Part shown: one piece after another, positions 49,003-58,316 of the stretch
Layout of the letters: the number at the start of each line of letters is the position of its first letter
Position numbering within the stretch: position 1 is the first letter of the stretch
Assembly (NCBI GenBank): GCA_020692565.1
Contig: JAIMKJ010000005.1
Location: 1 to 64,000, forward strand
Direction of reading: 5' to 3'
Length of the DNA: 64,000 bases
DNA from: Thermomonas sp.
GTDB lineage: Bacteria > Pseudomonadota > Gammaproteobacteria > Xanthomonadales > Xanthomonadaceae
Program-made: the position numbers and the translations under genes
The notes under the pieces: model-generated
The model's database searches: none
Told to the model about the DNA's origin: nothing
Seen by the model: the letters and a program-made list of their open reading frames with translations, nothing else

Positions 49003-50391
49003 TTACATGCTCTGGCTGCGCGCCTGTTGGGGCGCGGGCGCGGTTGGCGCGTCGGGCGTCATTCCCGCCAGCGATTCCGCCGCAGGCTGATGCCTGGCTT
49101 TGGATACGTCCACCGCAATGCGGTCGGCGTGTTCGCTCGAGGGGTCGCCCTGGTAGGCGAACACTTGCCCGTTCTTGCCGACCAGCGCGCCGTCGATGCG
49201 TTCCATGCCGGCCTTCTGCGCCTGCGCGGCGGTGGCCGCTGCAGCGTTGAGCAGTTCGCTGCGGTCGCTCAGGCCGACCTGGCCCTGCACGCTCTCCAGC
49301 GCCTTCACCGCCTGGCCATACAGCGCCGGCTCGGCCTTCGCCCGGGCGGCGTCTTCGGGACGCAGGAACGGGATGCCGCCGCCGTAGGGGTCCGCCGGCT
49401 GCTCGCCTGGCGCCGTCGTCGTTTTCTTCTTCGGACTGGTGTCGGTGTAGGCGAGCGTGGTGTCCAGCAGCGCTTTGTCGAGGCCGATCTCCTTCATGTT
49501 CAACTTCACTTCGGGCGCGACGGCTGTCGGGTCGGCTCGCCTGGCGTTGACCAGTGCCTGCTTTTCGGTCGCGGCGATGTGGTTGACCGCCCATTCGCCG
49601 TAGTAGTTCGGGTAGTCCTGGTTGCCCTTGTCGCCCAGGCGCGCGGAGCTCGGCGGCTGATCGAAGTAGTGCTTGCCCATCGCCTTCACGTTCGCAGGCG
49701 AGTCCTTGAGCGTCATGTCGGCTTCGATCGTCAGCCCGGGTTTCAGCGCATAGGTGAACTTCGGCGCTTTGCCGCTGCGGTCGATGAAATCTTCCATCCG
49801 CGCGGGGTGGGCGTTGTAGATCTCCTTCAGGCCGGCACCGGGATTGCCCTTCAGCACCTGCGAGGAGATCGCGTTGAATCCGCCGATGTGCGCGCTGGCC
49901 TCGTCCTCGCGGTTGGTCTGGATCAGCGTTTTGACCGCACTGGTGTAGTCGTGCGGGCCGGGTGTCTTGGCGATCCTGTCGACTTCCTTGATGAAGTCAT
50001 CGTCGGCCTTTCCCGCGACGGTGCTGTTGAACGAATGCTGGATCTCGTGCCCCATCACGAAGACCAGTTCGGAGGCTGCGGTCTTGCTGGTGCCCGCTTT
50101 CTTCAATTCGTCCAGCGGCAGTTCGATGGCCTTCGTGTCGGCGCTGTAACTGCCGCCGGCGTTTTCGCCGGTGGGCAGCAGCTCGAATTTCTCCAGGTGG
50201 CCCTTGGCGACGGAATCGACGATGCGTGCCTTCAGGTCCGGCGATCTGTCGAGCAGCGCGCGCAGGTTCTTGCCCGGGGTGACGGTGGCGGTGTCGTGAG
50301 CGGTCTCGAAATCCTTGAGGATCGTATCGAGTTTGGCTTCCGCGGCTTTCGCCGCTTTCTGGTGGATGACGTCTTCGGGAACCAGGGCCAT
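49003..50391 (-). CDS. Putative antibacterial type IV effector: metallopeptidase domain plus XVIPCD
   Basis: A 462-residue protein without signal peptide. The N-terminal domain holds a zincin motif, VMGHEIQHSFN (HEIQH at about 114-118), and a possible third ligand in NREDEASAHIGGFN near residue 160. Similar HExxH plus ExxA layouts occur in secreted peptidases. The C-terminal 115 residues match XVIPCD well: ALYGQAVKALESV, LSDRSELLNAAAATAAQAQKAGMERIDGALVGKNGQVFAYQGDP, ADRIAVDVSKA, QPAAES, and a Gln-rich end. This domain targets X-Tfe proteins to VirD4. The upstream gene, 11 bases away, is a candidate immunity gene. The T4SS itself is not in the window. Confidence 0.75.
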   Translation of the reverse strand: MALVPEDVIHQKAAKAAEAKLDTILKDFETAHDTATVTPGKNLRALLDRSPDLKARIVDSVAKGHLEKFELLPTGENAGGSYSADTKAIELPLDELKKAGTSKTAASELVFVMGHEIQHSFNSTVAGKADDDFIKEVDRIAKTPGPHDYTSAVKTLIQTNREDEASAHIGGFNAISSQVLKGNPGAGLKEIYNAHPARMEDFIDRSGKAPKFTYALKPGLTIEADMTLKDSPANVKAMGKHYFDQPPSSARLGDKGNQDYPNYYGEWAVNHIAATEKQALVNARRADPTAVAPEVKLNMKEIGLDKALLDTTLAYTDTSPKKKTTTAPGEQPADPYGGGIPFLRPEDAARAKAEPALYGQAVKALESVQGQVGLSDRSELLNAAAATAAQAQKAGMERIDGALVGKNGQVFAYQGDPSSEHADRIAVDVSKARHQPAAESLAGMTPDAPTAPAPQQARSQSM

Positions 50392-50402
50392 GTCGATGTC
50401 CC

Positions 50403-50894
50403 TCAGGCGTTGATGATGAGTTTGGACACGCAGGCGTGTCCGGCCTTGGCGTCGTTTTCGCCGCGCACGTGGATCTGCACGGAGACGTCGTCGCGCGAGA
50501 AGTCCCAGTACAGGATCTGCTCATGCTTGCCGCGGGCCGGGCTGGCCGCATAGCCGGCGGCGCGCAGGGTCGCGGCGTAGTCGTCGAAATCCAGCGCGGC
50601 GATCGGCGCCATGTCGGCGTTGTCGCGGGTTTCGTCGTCGAAGGAGAACATGATCCGCGAGGGCTTCTCGCCGGTGCCTTCCGGCAGCGAGACGAGGTTG
50701 TAGGTCCAGGCGTCGGTGAGCTGGCCGCTGAAGCCGTATTCGTTGGCGTCGTCGGGGTTGAATTCGACCTGGATGCCGGTAAGCGCTTCGATGCGGGCCG
50801 GGGCGATGTCCGCGGGGCCGCGCACGTTCTCGATCAGCGTCAGTACGCGCTTGCCGATGTCTTCGGCGGAAGGAGTGATCTGTCTGTGATCCAT
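50403..50894 (-). CDS. Candidate immunity protein for the adjacent metallopeptidase effector
   Basis: A 163-residue acidic protein (MDHRQITPSAEDIGKRVLTLIENV) that I cannot place in a named family. It has no signal peptide or lipobox, so it would stay in the cytoplasm, unlike the lipoprotein immunity factors that guard against cell-wall-cutting X-Tfes. That would fit a toxin acting on a cytoplasmic protein. Its position directly upstream of the effector, same strand with an 11-base gap, is the standard X-Tfi/X-Tfe layout. The immunity role is inferred from position only. Confidence 0.6.
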   Translation of the reverse strand: MDHRQITPSAEDIGKRVLTLIENVRGPADIAPARIEALTGIQVEFNPDDANEYGFSGQLTDAWTYNLVSLPEGTGEKPSRIMFSFDDETRDNADMAPIAALDFDDYAATLRAAGYAASPARGKHEQILYWDFSRDDVSVQIHVRGENDAKAGHACVSKLIINA

Positions 50895-51056
50895 GAAGAA
50901 ACCTGCGAGGAAGAAATCTGCGTGGTGGGATGGCGGTGCTGCCGGCCACTGGCGATCGCGCAGCCCGAGATCGGAATGAACGCGATGATCGCCGGGATTC
51001 GGCCACGTGCGCCGACGGTGGCGGCTCCGGGCGAGGCGGATGTGCCCGGGTCGGGC

Positions 51057-52898
51057 TCAGAACATCAGGTTCACCACCAGCACCACGATGCCGGTGTAGA
51101 TCAGCGACAGCGGGCCGCCGACCTTCCACAGTTCTTTCGCGGTATAGCCGGCGGGGCCGGTGATCATCGACATCACCGGGTTGGAGGCGGTCATGAAGTT
51201 GTTGGACGCCGACAGCGCCACGATCAGCGCGAACGCGGTGGGGTCGCCGCCCGCGGCCAAGGCTAGGTTGATCGCGATCGGCACCATCACGATGGTCGCG
51301 CCGACGTGGCTGATCACCAGCGAAAAGGCCGTGGCGAGCAGGCCCATCGCGATTTCCAGCAGCCACACCGGCGTGCCCTCGGGCAAACGGTCCAGCGAGT
51401 GCGCGGCCACCCAGGCGGCGGCGCCGCTGGAGTCCATCGCCCAGCCCAACGGAATCAGGCAGGCCATCAGGAATACGGTCTTCCAGTTGATCGAGGCATA
51501 GGCCTCGTCCATTTTCAGCACGCCGGTGATCAGCATGCCGGCGACGCCGGTCATCAGCGCGACCGAGGCGGGAATGCGCGACGACAGTGCGATCAGCATC
51601 GTGATCGCGAAAATGGTCATCGCGATCTTGAATTTGTGCGGGCGCTGTTCGGCTTTCGGATAGTCGGTGACCGGCACGAAGTCGCGGTTGCTGGCGGCCT
51701 GCGCCAGGTCCTGCCAGATGCTGTGCAGCACCAGCAGATCGCCGGCGCGCAGCGGCAGCTCGCGCACGTTCTCGCGCAGCACCTGCTTGTCGCGGTTGAT
51801 CGCGAGCAGGCGCAGGTTGTGGCGCTTGCGCAGTTGCAGCTCGGTGGCGCTCTTGCCGATGAAGGTGGAGTTGGGCGGAATCACCGCCTCGGAAATGCCG
51901 GCGCGCGCGGGGTTGAACAGGTCGGCGAACTCGCGCAACCGCGAGCTGGTGCGCAGAAAGCGGTTCTGGGCGAAATCGACGATGGTCTGGCGCGGCCCCA
52001 TCACCCCCAGCACGCTGCCGACCCAGATCCGCACGTCGCTGGGCGGCGCCAGGCGCGATTCGCTGCCGGTCTTCAGGGCCAGGATCAACGGCGCATCGTG
52101 CAGCGCCTCGGTTTCGCCCAGCGACATCCCGACCAGGGGGCTGTCGGCGGTGATCGTGAGTTCGTACACGTCGCCGTCGATGCCGTAGGCGCTGGCGAAA
52201 TAACTCTCGGTGCGCGCCGGGGTGACGCCGGCATCGGCGGGGTTGTCGTGCAGCCGCTTGTCGCCGAAGAAATGGAAGTACGCCAGGCCCGCGGCGAGCA
52301 GGGCGAGGCCGATCGGCAGCGGCGCGAACATCGGCAGCGGCTTGAGCGTCATCATCCCCGAGGGCAGGCTGTTGTTGGCCGACACCAGCAGATCGTTGAG
52401 CAGGATCAGCGGCGAGTTGCCGACCATCGTCAGCGCACCGCCCATGACGATGGCGACCGCGATCGGCAGCAGCAGCCGCGAAAGCGGCAAACCGGTGCGC
52501 GAAGACAACCGCGAAGCGACCGGGAGATACAGTGCCATTACCGACGGGTTCTGCATCACCGAGGAGTTGAGGCCGGCGACGGCGGAGGTGAACAGCAGCA
52601 GGCGGTGCTCGACGCCGTGTGCGCGGCGCAACAGCCAGCCGGCGAGGCGGTTCAGCGCGCCGGTGCGGTCCAGGCCGGCGCCGAGGATCATGGTCGCGAT
52701 CACGCTCATCACCGCGTTGCCGGAAAACCCGTTGAACAGATCTTCCGGCGCCACCAGCCCGGTGAGCCCCAGCAGCACCAGCACCACCAGCGCCACCACG
52801 TCGGCGCGCAGGCGTTCGAACAGGAACAGCACCATCGTCAGCACCGTCAGCCCGAGGACGAGCTGCATATCGCTGGTGAGGGTGAGGGTGTTCTCCAT
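51057..52898 (-). CDS. SLC13/DASS-family transporter with TrkA-C (RCK_C) domains
   Basis: A 613-residue permease. Membrane helices flank a central cytoplasmic pair of RCK_C-like domains (about 215-400: YELTITADSPLVGMSLGETEAL and AVIPPNSTFIGKSATELQLRKRHNLRLLAINR). Family blocks are FNGFSGNAVMSVIATMILGAGL near residue 55, LNSSVMQNPSVMALYLP, and ALSASNNFMTASNPVMSMITGPAGY near residue 570. Relatives carry sulfate, citrate or other dicarboxylates with sodium. Its ATG shares one base with the TGA of trmB (TGATG). Confidence 0.92.
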   Translation of the reverse strand: MENTLTLTSDMQLVLGLTVLTMVLFLFERLRADVVALVVLVLLGLTGLVAPEDLFNGFSGNAVMSVIATMILGAGLDRTGALNRLAGWLLRRAHGVEHRLLLFTSAVAGLNSSVMQNPSVMALYLPVASRLSSRTGLPLSRLLLPIAVAIVMGGALTMVGNSPLILLNDLLVSANNSLPSGMMTLKPLPMFAPLPIGLALLAAGLAYFHFFGDKRLHDNPADAGVTPARTESYFASAYGIDGDVYELTITADSPLVGMSLGETEALHDAPLILALKTGSESRLAPPSDVRIWVGSVLGVMGPRQTIVDFAQNRFLRTSSRLREFADLFNPARAGISEAVIPPNSTFIGKSATELQLRKRHNLRLLAINRDKQVLRENVRELPLRAGDLLVLHSIWQDLAQAASNRDFVPVTDYPKAEQRPHKFKIAMTIFAITMLIALSSRIPASVALMTGVAGMLITGVLKMDEAYASINWKTVFLMACLIPLGWAMDSSGAAAWVAAHSLDRLPEGTPVWLLEIAMGLLATAFSLVISHVGATIVMVPIAINLALAAGGDPTAFALIVALSASNNFMTASNPVMSMITGPAGYTAKELWKVGGPLSLIYTGIVVLVVNLMF

Positions 52899-53725
52899 CA
52901 GTCGGCGGGCTGGTCGTCGGTGGCCGGTGTCTTGTCGTACAACAGATCCCACACCCCGTGGCCGAGTTTCTGGCCGCGCGTCTCGAAATGCGTCTGCGGC
53001 CGCCATTCGGGTCGCGGCACGTGGCCGCGTTCACCGGCACGATTGCGCAGCCCGGGCGTGGCGTCGAGCACGTCCCACATCTGTTCAGCGTAATCCTGCC
53101 AGTCGGTGGCCAGGTGCAGGCGGCCGCCGACGCGCAGTTTGCGCACCAGCAGCGCGGCGAACTCCGGCTGCACCAGGCGACGCTTGTTGTGGCGCTTCTT
53201 GTGCCACGGATCGGGGAAGTAGATGCGGATTTCGTCCAGACTGCCGTGGGCGATGTCGTGGGTCAGCACTTCCACCGCATCGTGGCGGTAGACGCGGACA
53301 TGGTCGCTGCCGTCGTCGCCCAGGGCGTTCAACAGCCGGCCGACGCCCGGGGCGTGGACTTCGATGCCGAGGTAATCGCGCGACGCGTCCTGCTTCGCCG
53401 CGAACCGCAGCGCATCGCCGTTGCCGAAACCGATTTCCACCACCCGTGGCGCGCTGCGGCCGAAGACCGTGTCGTAATCGCGGACGCTGCCGCTGTAGTC
53501 CAGACCGAAGCGCGGCCACAGTGCATCGAACGCGCGCTGCTGCGCCGGGCTGAAGCGGCCCTGGCGCAGCACGAAGCTGCGGATCTTCCGCTGGCCGGGC
53601 TCGACGGTGAAGGGTTGGTCGAAGGCGTGGTCGAGATCCGAGTGGACCGGAGGGTCCGACGCGTGCCCGCCGGGATCGCCGGCTTGGGATTGCCCGGTCA
53701 CGGGCGGGCGGGCGCCGCCGTTCAT
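52898..53725 (-). CDS. trmB: tRNA (guanine-N7-)-methyltransferase TrmB
   Basis: Places m7G46 in the variable loop of tRNA. It has 275 residues. [39 protein letters not shown] binds SAM and [24 protein letters not shown] is the diagnostic catalytic block. The N-terminal 45 residues are a variable extension. It is coupled to thiG by a 4-base ATGA overlap and to the downstream transporter by one base, giving a tight thiG-trmB-SLC13 transcript. Confidence 0.97.
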   Translation of the reverse strand: MNGGARPPVTGQSQAGDPGGHASDPPVHSDLDHAFDQPFTVEPGQRKIRSFVLRQGRFSPAQQRAFDALWPRFGLDYSGSVRDYDTVFGRSAPRVVEIGFGNGDALRFAAKQDASRDYLGIEVHAPGVGRLLNALGDDGSDHVRVYRHDAVEVLTHDIAHGSLDEIRIYFPDPWHKKRHNKRRLVQPEFAALLVRKLRVGGRLHLATDWQDYAEQMWDVLDATPGLRNRAGERGHVPRPEWRPQTHFETRGQKLGHGVWDLLYDKTPATDDQPAD

Positions 53726-54519
53726 CCGATCAGCCCATCCACCGGCGACGACGCCGAGGCATAGCGTTTGCGAGGGATGCGACCGGCGAGGAAGGCGTGG
53801 CGGCCGGCCTCGATCGCCAGTTTCATCGCCAGCGCCATGCGTACCGGGTCTTGGGCCCCGGCGATGGCGGTGTTCATCAGCACGCCGTCGCAGCCCAGTT
53901 CCATCGCGATCGCGGCGTCCGAGGCGGTGCCTACGCCGGCATCGACCAGGATCGGCACCTTGGCGTTCTCGATGATCTCGAGCAGGTTGTAGCGGTTCTG
54001 GATGCCGAGGCCGGAACCGATCGGCGCGGCCAGCGGCATCACCGCGACGCAGCCGATCTCTTCGAGGCGCTTGGCCAGGATCGGGTCGTCGCTGGTGTAG
54101 ACCATGACCTCGAAACCGTCGGCGACGAGCATCTCGGCGGCCTTGAGGGTCTGCACCACGTCGGGGAACAAGGTGCGCGGGTCGCCCAGCACTTCGAGCT
54201 TGGTCAGGTTGTGGCCGTCCAGCAGCTCGCGCGCGAGCCGGCAGGTGCGCACCGCGTCGTCGGCGGTGTAGCAGCCCGCGGTGTTGGGCAGGATGGTGTA
54301 GCGATCCGGCGGCAGTACGTCGAGCAGATTCGGCTCGCCCGGGTTCTGGCCGATATTGCTGCGGCGGATGGCGACGGTGACGATCTCGGCGCCGGCGGCC
54401 TCGGTGGCGCGGCGGGTTTCGTCGAGATCCTTGAATTTGCCGGTGCCGGTCAACAGACGCGAGCGATAGGTCTTGCCGGCGATGACGAGCGGGTCGTCGT
54501 ATGCGGGGAGTGCGGTCAT
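53722..54519 (-). CDS. thiG: Thiazole synthase ThiG
   Basis: Forms the thiamine thiazole phosphate from DXP, dehydroglycine and ThiS thiocarboxylate. It has 265 residues. Family blocks are [84 protein letters not shown] and [13 protein letters not shown]; the Schiff-base lysine is expected in LTKLEVLGD. ThiS is encoded 1.4 kb upstream rather than directly before it, because a PadR/HAAS pair lies between. Confidence 0.97.
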   Translation of the reverse strand: MTALPAYDDPLVIAGKTYRSRLLTGTGKFKDLDETRRATEAAGAEIVTVAIRRSNIGQNPGEPNLLDVLPPDRYTILPNTAGCYTADDAVRTCRLARELLDGHNLTKLEVLGDPRTLFPDVVQTLKAAEMLVADGFEVMVYTSDDPILAKRLEEIGCVAVMPLAAPIGSGLGIQNRYNLLEIIENAKVPILVDAGVGTASDAAIAMELGCDGVLMNTAIAGAQDPVRMALAMKLAIEAGRHAFLAGRIPRKRYASASSPVDGLIG

Positions 54520-54557
54520 CGCGGGATTATCGCCCAATTCCGCTGCGACGCGGCACG

Positions 54558-55493
54558 TCAGCCGCGGTTTGCGGCGTCCTCGAGCCATGCGACGAGGCGG
54601 TCGCCGTGGATCACCTCGATATTCTGCGGCAGCAGGCGGCGGCGCTGTTTTCCGGTGTCGTCGCGCCAGGTCACCCGGCGTGCGCGACCGAAGCCGGGCC
54701 ACAGCAGTTGCACCATCGGGTTGGGCGTGTCGATGGACACGACCTGGTCGCGACGCACGACCGCGGTGCCGCCGAGGCCTTCGAGCGTCGCCGTGCCGTC
54801 CTCGACCGTGGCGCTGAACGTCAGGCTGGTCATGGCCGCAAGCAGGGTCTTCAGATTGATCGCCAGCAGAAACGCCATGAGCGCAGGAGCCGTATGGGCG
54901 AATGGCCCTGCGCCCGCCAGTCCAGCGGCGAGCAGCGCTTCGATCGTGCCCATGACCGCAAGCAGGCCCATGCTCATCCGGCGGCTGCTGGAGGGATAGC
55001 GCACCACGAAGTGCCCGGGACCGGGCGCGTCGACCGCCGCGGGCATCGACTTCGGCATCGCGTAGGCCGCGAAGTAGCCCATGCAGCCGCCGAAGAACAC
55101 TGCGCTGAAGAGGAACATGCCGGCGTGAACGCCCCAGTGCGTGCCGTCGAGGCCCTTGCCGATGAATCTCATCGCCAGCATCAGTACCGCGAAGGCCAGG
55201 CCAGTGCGCCAGGCGGTGGAGAACAGCAGGCGGCGGCGTTCGCGACGCTGGTCGCTGGCGACCTGTTCGACCGGGCCGAAGGCGTCGATGGCGGCCTGCA
55301 GCGCTGCGTCGCTGGCGCCGGCCCCGGCTTCGAGCAGGAAATCGCGGGCTTCGAGCAGGGTTTGGCGGCGCACTGCCGCCGAGCCGGTCAGCGCGGCGTC
55401 CAGGCGGATGAGGTAGCCATCGATGCGGGCGTCGCCGGTGGCGAGGTCGGCGGGGAAGCGGGGCGAAGGCAGTCGCAACAGGGAGGCGGTCAT
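54558..55493 (-). CDS. HAAS-domain (DUF1700-like) membrane protein paired with PadR
   Basis: 311 residues. The N-terminal about 75 residues ([60 protein letters not shown]) have the HAAS/DUF1700 pattern, a domain nearly always encoded beside PadR-like regulators. Five to six membrane helices follow. A soluble C-terminal domain ([35 protein letters not shown]) completes it. The ATG overlaps the padR TGA by 4 bases. By analogy the pair is a one-component sensing module for envelope or membrane conditions. Confidence 0.8.
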   Translation of the reverse strand: MTASLLRLPSPRFPADLATGDARIDGYLIRLDAALTGSAAVRRQTLLEARDFLLEAGAGASDAALQAAIDAFGPVEQVASDQRRERRRLLFSTAWRTGLAFAVLMLAMRFIGKGLDGTHWGVHAGMFLFSAVFFGGCMGYFAAYAMPKSMPAAVDAPGPGHFVVRYPSSSRRMSMGLLAVMGTIEALLAAGLAGAGPFAHTAPALMAFLLAINLKTLLAAMTSLTFSATVEDGTATLEGLGGTAVVRRDQVVSIDTPNPMVQLLWPGFGRARRVTWRDDTGKQRRRLLPQNIEVIHGDRLVAWLEDAANRG

Positions 55494-55864
55494 GGAGAGT
55501 CCCGGGAGTCAGGGGGATTCGGAGGGGGGGCGAGGACGGTGCGCTGCAGCAGCGCGGCGACCCGGCGCCATTCGGCAACCCGGCGTTCGAGGAAGGCGCG
55601 GCCCTCCGGCGTCAGCCGGTAGTACTTGCGCGGACTGCCGCGTTCGCCCGGTTCGTGATGCGAGGCGAGCAGGCCCTTGCGCTCCAGCCGGTGCAGCAGC
55701 GGATAGAGCGTGGCTTCCTTGATGATGTCGGCGTCGGTGCCGAACTGCCGGTCCAACTGCTCGCGGATCCCGAAGCCGTAGTTCGGCCCGGCCTGCAGGA
55801 CATGCAGGACCAGGGTGTCCAGCAGGCCTTTGAGGATCTGTTCGTCGGTGGAATCGGTCGCCAT
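55490..55864 (-). CDS. PadR family transcriptional regulator
   Basis: A 124-residue winged-helix repressor: [32 protein letters not shown], then [44 protein letters not shown], the PadR recognition helix and wing. It is the short PadR-s2 type, without the long C-terminal dimerisation helices. The ATG is 5 bases from a perfect operator palindrome, which implies autoregulation of padR and the coupled HAAS gene. Confidence 0.93.
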   Translation of the reverse strand: MATDSTDEQILKGLLDTLVLHVLQAGPNYGFGIREQLDRQFGTDADIIKEATLYPLLHRLERKGLLASHHEPGERGSPRKYYRLTPEGRAFLERRVAEWRRVAALLQRTVLAPPPNPPDSRDSP

Positions 55865-55869
55865 GGGAG

Positions 55870-55900
55870 ATACCTTACGCCGTAAGGTATGTGATGTAAA
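55870..55900 (-). promoter_or_regulatory. padR promoter and operator, probably leaderless
   Basis: The halves ATACCTTAC (55870-55878) and GTAAGGTAT (55882-55890) are perfectly complementary around GCC. On the minus strand TTTACA at 55895-55900 and TAAGGT at 55872-55877 are 17 bp apart, so the palindrome covers the -10 box. Transcription would start about 7 bases later, at or within one base of the padR ATG (55864), giving a leaderless mRNA. Confidence 0.8.
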
Positions 55901-55948
55901 GCTTGCGATGCCTGGATGTACCCCCGCCTGCCGCAGGGCGGACTTCCG

Positions 55949-56149
55949 TCAGCCGCCGCCGAGGGCGTGGACGATCTCGACGGCGTCGCCATCCGCCAGC
56001 CGGTGTTCGGCGTGACGCCCACGCGGAACGATCTGGCCGTTGACCTCCACCGCCACCCGGCGTTCGGCCAGGCCCTGGGCGATGAGCAGTTCGGTGAGGG
56101 TGCAGGAGGCGGGGAGGGCGAGGGGCTCGCCATTGAGTCGGATGTCCAT
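55949..56149 (-). CDS. thiS: Sulfur carrier protein ThiS
   Basis: A 66-residue ubiquitin-fold protein (MDIRLNGEPLALPASCTLTELLIAQGLAERRVAVEVNGQIVPRGRHAEHRLADGDAVEIVHALGGG) ending in the Gly-Gly tail that carries thiocarboxylate sulfur to ThiG. The start at 56149 is chosen by family length; an in-frame reading from 56257 would add 36 unrelated residues. thiG lies downstream on the same strand, but padR and its partner gene separate them. Confidence 0.93.
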   Translation of the reverse strand: MDIRLNGEPLALPASCTLTELLIAQGLAERRVAVEVNGQIVPRGRHAEHRLADGDAVEIVHALGGG

Positions 56150-56320
56150 GCGCGGATTGTCGCCCGGTGTCGGTGGCTTGCCCAGCATCCGTCCATCTTC
56201 AAGGGGACTTGTCACACTTGAGTCACAAAGGGCTTCGTGAAACCATGCGGCCACCATCCGGCGCCGTATTGCAGAAGCGCCGAGGAAATCCGTCGGTTTT
56301 CATCATTTTGGGAGTGGGGT

Positions 56321-58174
56321 ATGTCTTTCGATCGTGGGGCCAAGCGGCCCATCCGCAGTCTTCTCGCCGCCGCCGTCGTCGCGGCGACCGCCGGTGCCGT
56401 CTTGCCGGCCGCTGCTGCCGGTCCGTATTCGCAGACCGTGTTCTTCGGCGACAGCCTCACCGACAGCGGCTTCTTCCGTCCGCTGCTGCCGGCCAGCGTC
56501 CGCCCGGTCACCGGTCAGTTCACCACCAACCCGGGACTGGTCTGGTCGCAGTATCTGGCCGATTTCTACGGCACCGGCGCGGCGCCGAACGGCAACGGCC
56601 AGACCGGCACCAACTACGCCGCCGGCGGCGCCCGCGTGGGCATCAACTCCACCGGCGCGCTCGGCCCGATTCCCTCGATGGCCACTCAGGTCACCAACTA
56701 CCTCGCCGCCAACGGTGGCCGCGCCGACAGCCATGCGCTCTACACCGTCTGGGGGGGCGCCAACGATCTGTTCGCCATCACCAATGCCGGTGCCGATCCC
56801 ACCACCACCATCGGCAGTGCGGTGGCCGCCGAGATCGGCATCGTCGCCCAGTTGCAGAACGCCGGTGCGCGCTACGTGATGGTCGCGACCGTGCCGGATC
56901 TCGGCGTGACCCCGGCGTTCCGCGCCCAGGGCGCCACCGCGCAGGCGCAGGGCACCGCGCTGACCACCAGCTACAACAACGCGCTGTTCGGCGGCCTCGC
57001 CAGCAACGGTCTGCGGGTGATCCCGCTCGATACCTTCAACCTGATCCGCGAGATCGCCGCCGCGCCGTCGACCTACGGTTTCGGCAACATCACCGGTACC
57101 GCCTGTCAGCCGCAGATCACCGCAAGCTCGCTGACCTGCAATCCGACCAGCTACGTCACCCCCGACGCCCCGAACACCTATCTGTTCGCCGACGGCGTGC
57201 ATCCGACCAGCCGCGCGCACCAGATCCTGTCGCAGTACGCGGTGTCGGTACTGGAAGCGCCGCGCCAGATCGCGATCCTGCCGCACGCGACCGCCGTGGT
57301 CGGTCGTGCGCGCGCCGACCGCGTGTCCAGCCATCTCACCGGCAAGCCGGAAGGCGACGGCATGCGCTGGTGGTTCGACGGTCGCGCCGATTTCCAGCGT
57401 TACGGCGGCGGCGACAAATACGACGGCGTCGGCCCGGCCCTCACCGGCGGTATCGACTGGACCCGCGGCAACATCGTCTATGGCGGTTTCGCCGGCCTGG
57501 GGCGCAACTTCTCGAACTTCGGCCTGCGCGGCGGCGATTTCGAACAGCTCGACGGCACCCTGGGCGGCTTCGCCGGCTGGTACGGCGATCGCGCGTGGGT
57601 CAACGGCCAGCTCAGCTACAGCCTGGTGCGCTACGAAGTGGATCGCGAAGTCTGGCTCGGCCCGGCGAAGCGCAGCCACAATGGCTCGCCCGACGGCAGC
57701 AACCTGACCTTCGGCATCAACGCCGGCTTCAACTTCAACGGCGAAGCCCTGACCCACGGGCCGGTGATGAGCGTACTGATGCAGCGCATCGACGTGGACG
57801 GCTACGCCGAAGACCAGCCGACCCTGTCGACCTCGCTGGCCTACCCGGACCAGAGCTTCGATTCGATGATCACCAGCCTCGGCTGGCAGGCCAGCTACAA
57901 GATCAACGACCACCTGACGCCGTATGGCCGTCTGACCTGGGATGTCGAGCACGAAGATCAGCCCGAAGAAGCCTTCGCCCGTTCGCAGTCCATCGTCGGC
58001 AGCCTGCAGTACGCCGTGCCTGGCCAGATCTTCGACGACCGCTACATGACCCTGCAGATGGGCGCGCGCACCGAACTGTTCGGCCTGGACGCGAACATCG
58101 GCGCCAGCGTCACCACGGCCCAGGGCGGCGGCAACGACGCCACGCTGTTCGCCACCTTCGGCAAGCGCTTCTGA
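56321..58174 (+). CDS. Autotransporter GDSL esterase/lipase (EstA-like)
   Basis: 617 residues with a signal peptide (RPIRSLLAAAVVAATAGAVLPAAAA). The SGNH passenger has GDSLTDSG at about 43-50 (catalytic Ser), GGANDLF near residue 147, and the catalytic Asp-His in DGVHPTSRAHQ near 291. The C-terminal about 270 residues form an autotransporter barrel ending ATLFATFGKRF with the terminal Phe. Relatives are surface esterases involved in lipid hydrolysis and motility. The gene is monocistronic, with a hairpin after it. Confidence 0.94.
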   Translation: MSFDRGAKRPIRSLLAAAVVAATAGAVLPAAAAGPYSQTVFFGDSLTDSGFFRPLLPASVRPVTGQFTTNPGLVWSQYLADFYGTGAAPNGNGQTGTNYAAGGARVGINSTGALGPIPSMATQVTNYLAANGGRADSHALYTVWGGANDLFAITNAGADPTTTIGSAVAAEIGIVAQLQNAGARYVMVATVPDLGVTPAFRAQGATAQAQGTALTTSYNNALFGGLASNGLRVIPLDTFNLIREIAAAPSTYGFGNITGTACQPQITASSLTCNPTSYVTPDAPNTYLFADGVHPTSRAHQILSQYAVSVLEAPRQIAILPHATAVVGRARADRVSSHLTGKPEGDGMRWWFDGRADFQRYGGGDKYDGVGPALTGGIDWTRGNIVYGGFAGLGRNFSNFGLRGGDFEQLDGTLGGFAGWYGDRAWVNGQLSYSLVRYEVDREVWLGPAKRSHNGSPDGSNLTFGINAGFNFNGEALTHGPVMSVLMQRIDVDGYAEDQPTLSTSLAYPDQSFDSMITSLGWQASYKINDHLTPYGRLTWDVEHEDQPEEAFARSQSIVGSLQYAVPGQIFDDRYMTLQMGARTELFGLDANIGASVTTAQGGGNDATLFATFGKRF

Positions 58175-58188
58175 TCCGTGCCGGCTCA

Positions 58189-58217
58189 GCGACCTCCGCA
58201 AGGTTTGCGGAGGTCGC
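58189..58217 (+). terminator. Hairpin after the autotransporter gene
   Basis: GCGACCTCCGCAA, loop GGT, TTGCGGAGGTCGC: a perfect 13-bp stem 14 bases after the stop. There is no T-run, but the stem is strong and lies between this gene and tRNA-Gly. Confidence 0.7.
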
Positions 58218-58242
58218 GACAGGCGGTAGACTGGTGCCATCC

Positions 58243-58316
58243 GCGGGTGTAGTTCAATGGTAGAACTGCAGCTTCCCAAGCTGCTAGCGTGGGTTCGATT
58301 CCCATCACCCGCTCCA
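58243..58316 (+). tRNA. tRNA-Gly(CCC)
   Basis: 74 nt including an encoded CCA. The acceptor stem GCGGGTG pairs with CACCCGC. The D-arm is TAGTTCAATGGTA, the anticodon stem GCAGC/GCTGC encloses loop TTCCCAA with anticodon CCC at 58275-58277, and the T-arm is GTGGGTTCGATTCCCAT. Discriminator T is followed by CCA. tRNA-Gly 3' ends are common integration sites for genomic islands. Confidence 0.97.

Noticed and set aside
47185..50553. 1122-residue plus-strand open frame over the effector genes
   Set aside because: Shadow frame; the minus-strand genes have ribosome binding sites, balanced composition and recognisable domains.
58243..58316. Integrase gene or direct repeat marking an island at tRNA-Gly
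   Set aside because: No integrase and no second copy of the tRNA 3' end occur in the window, so an island is only a hypothesis.
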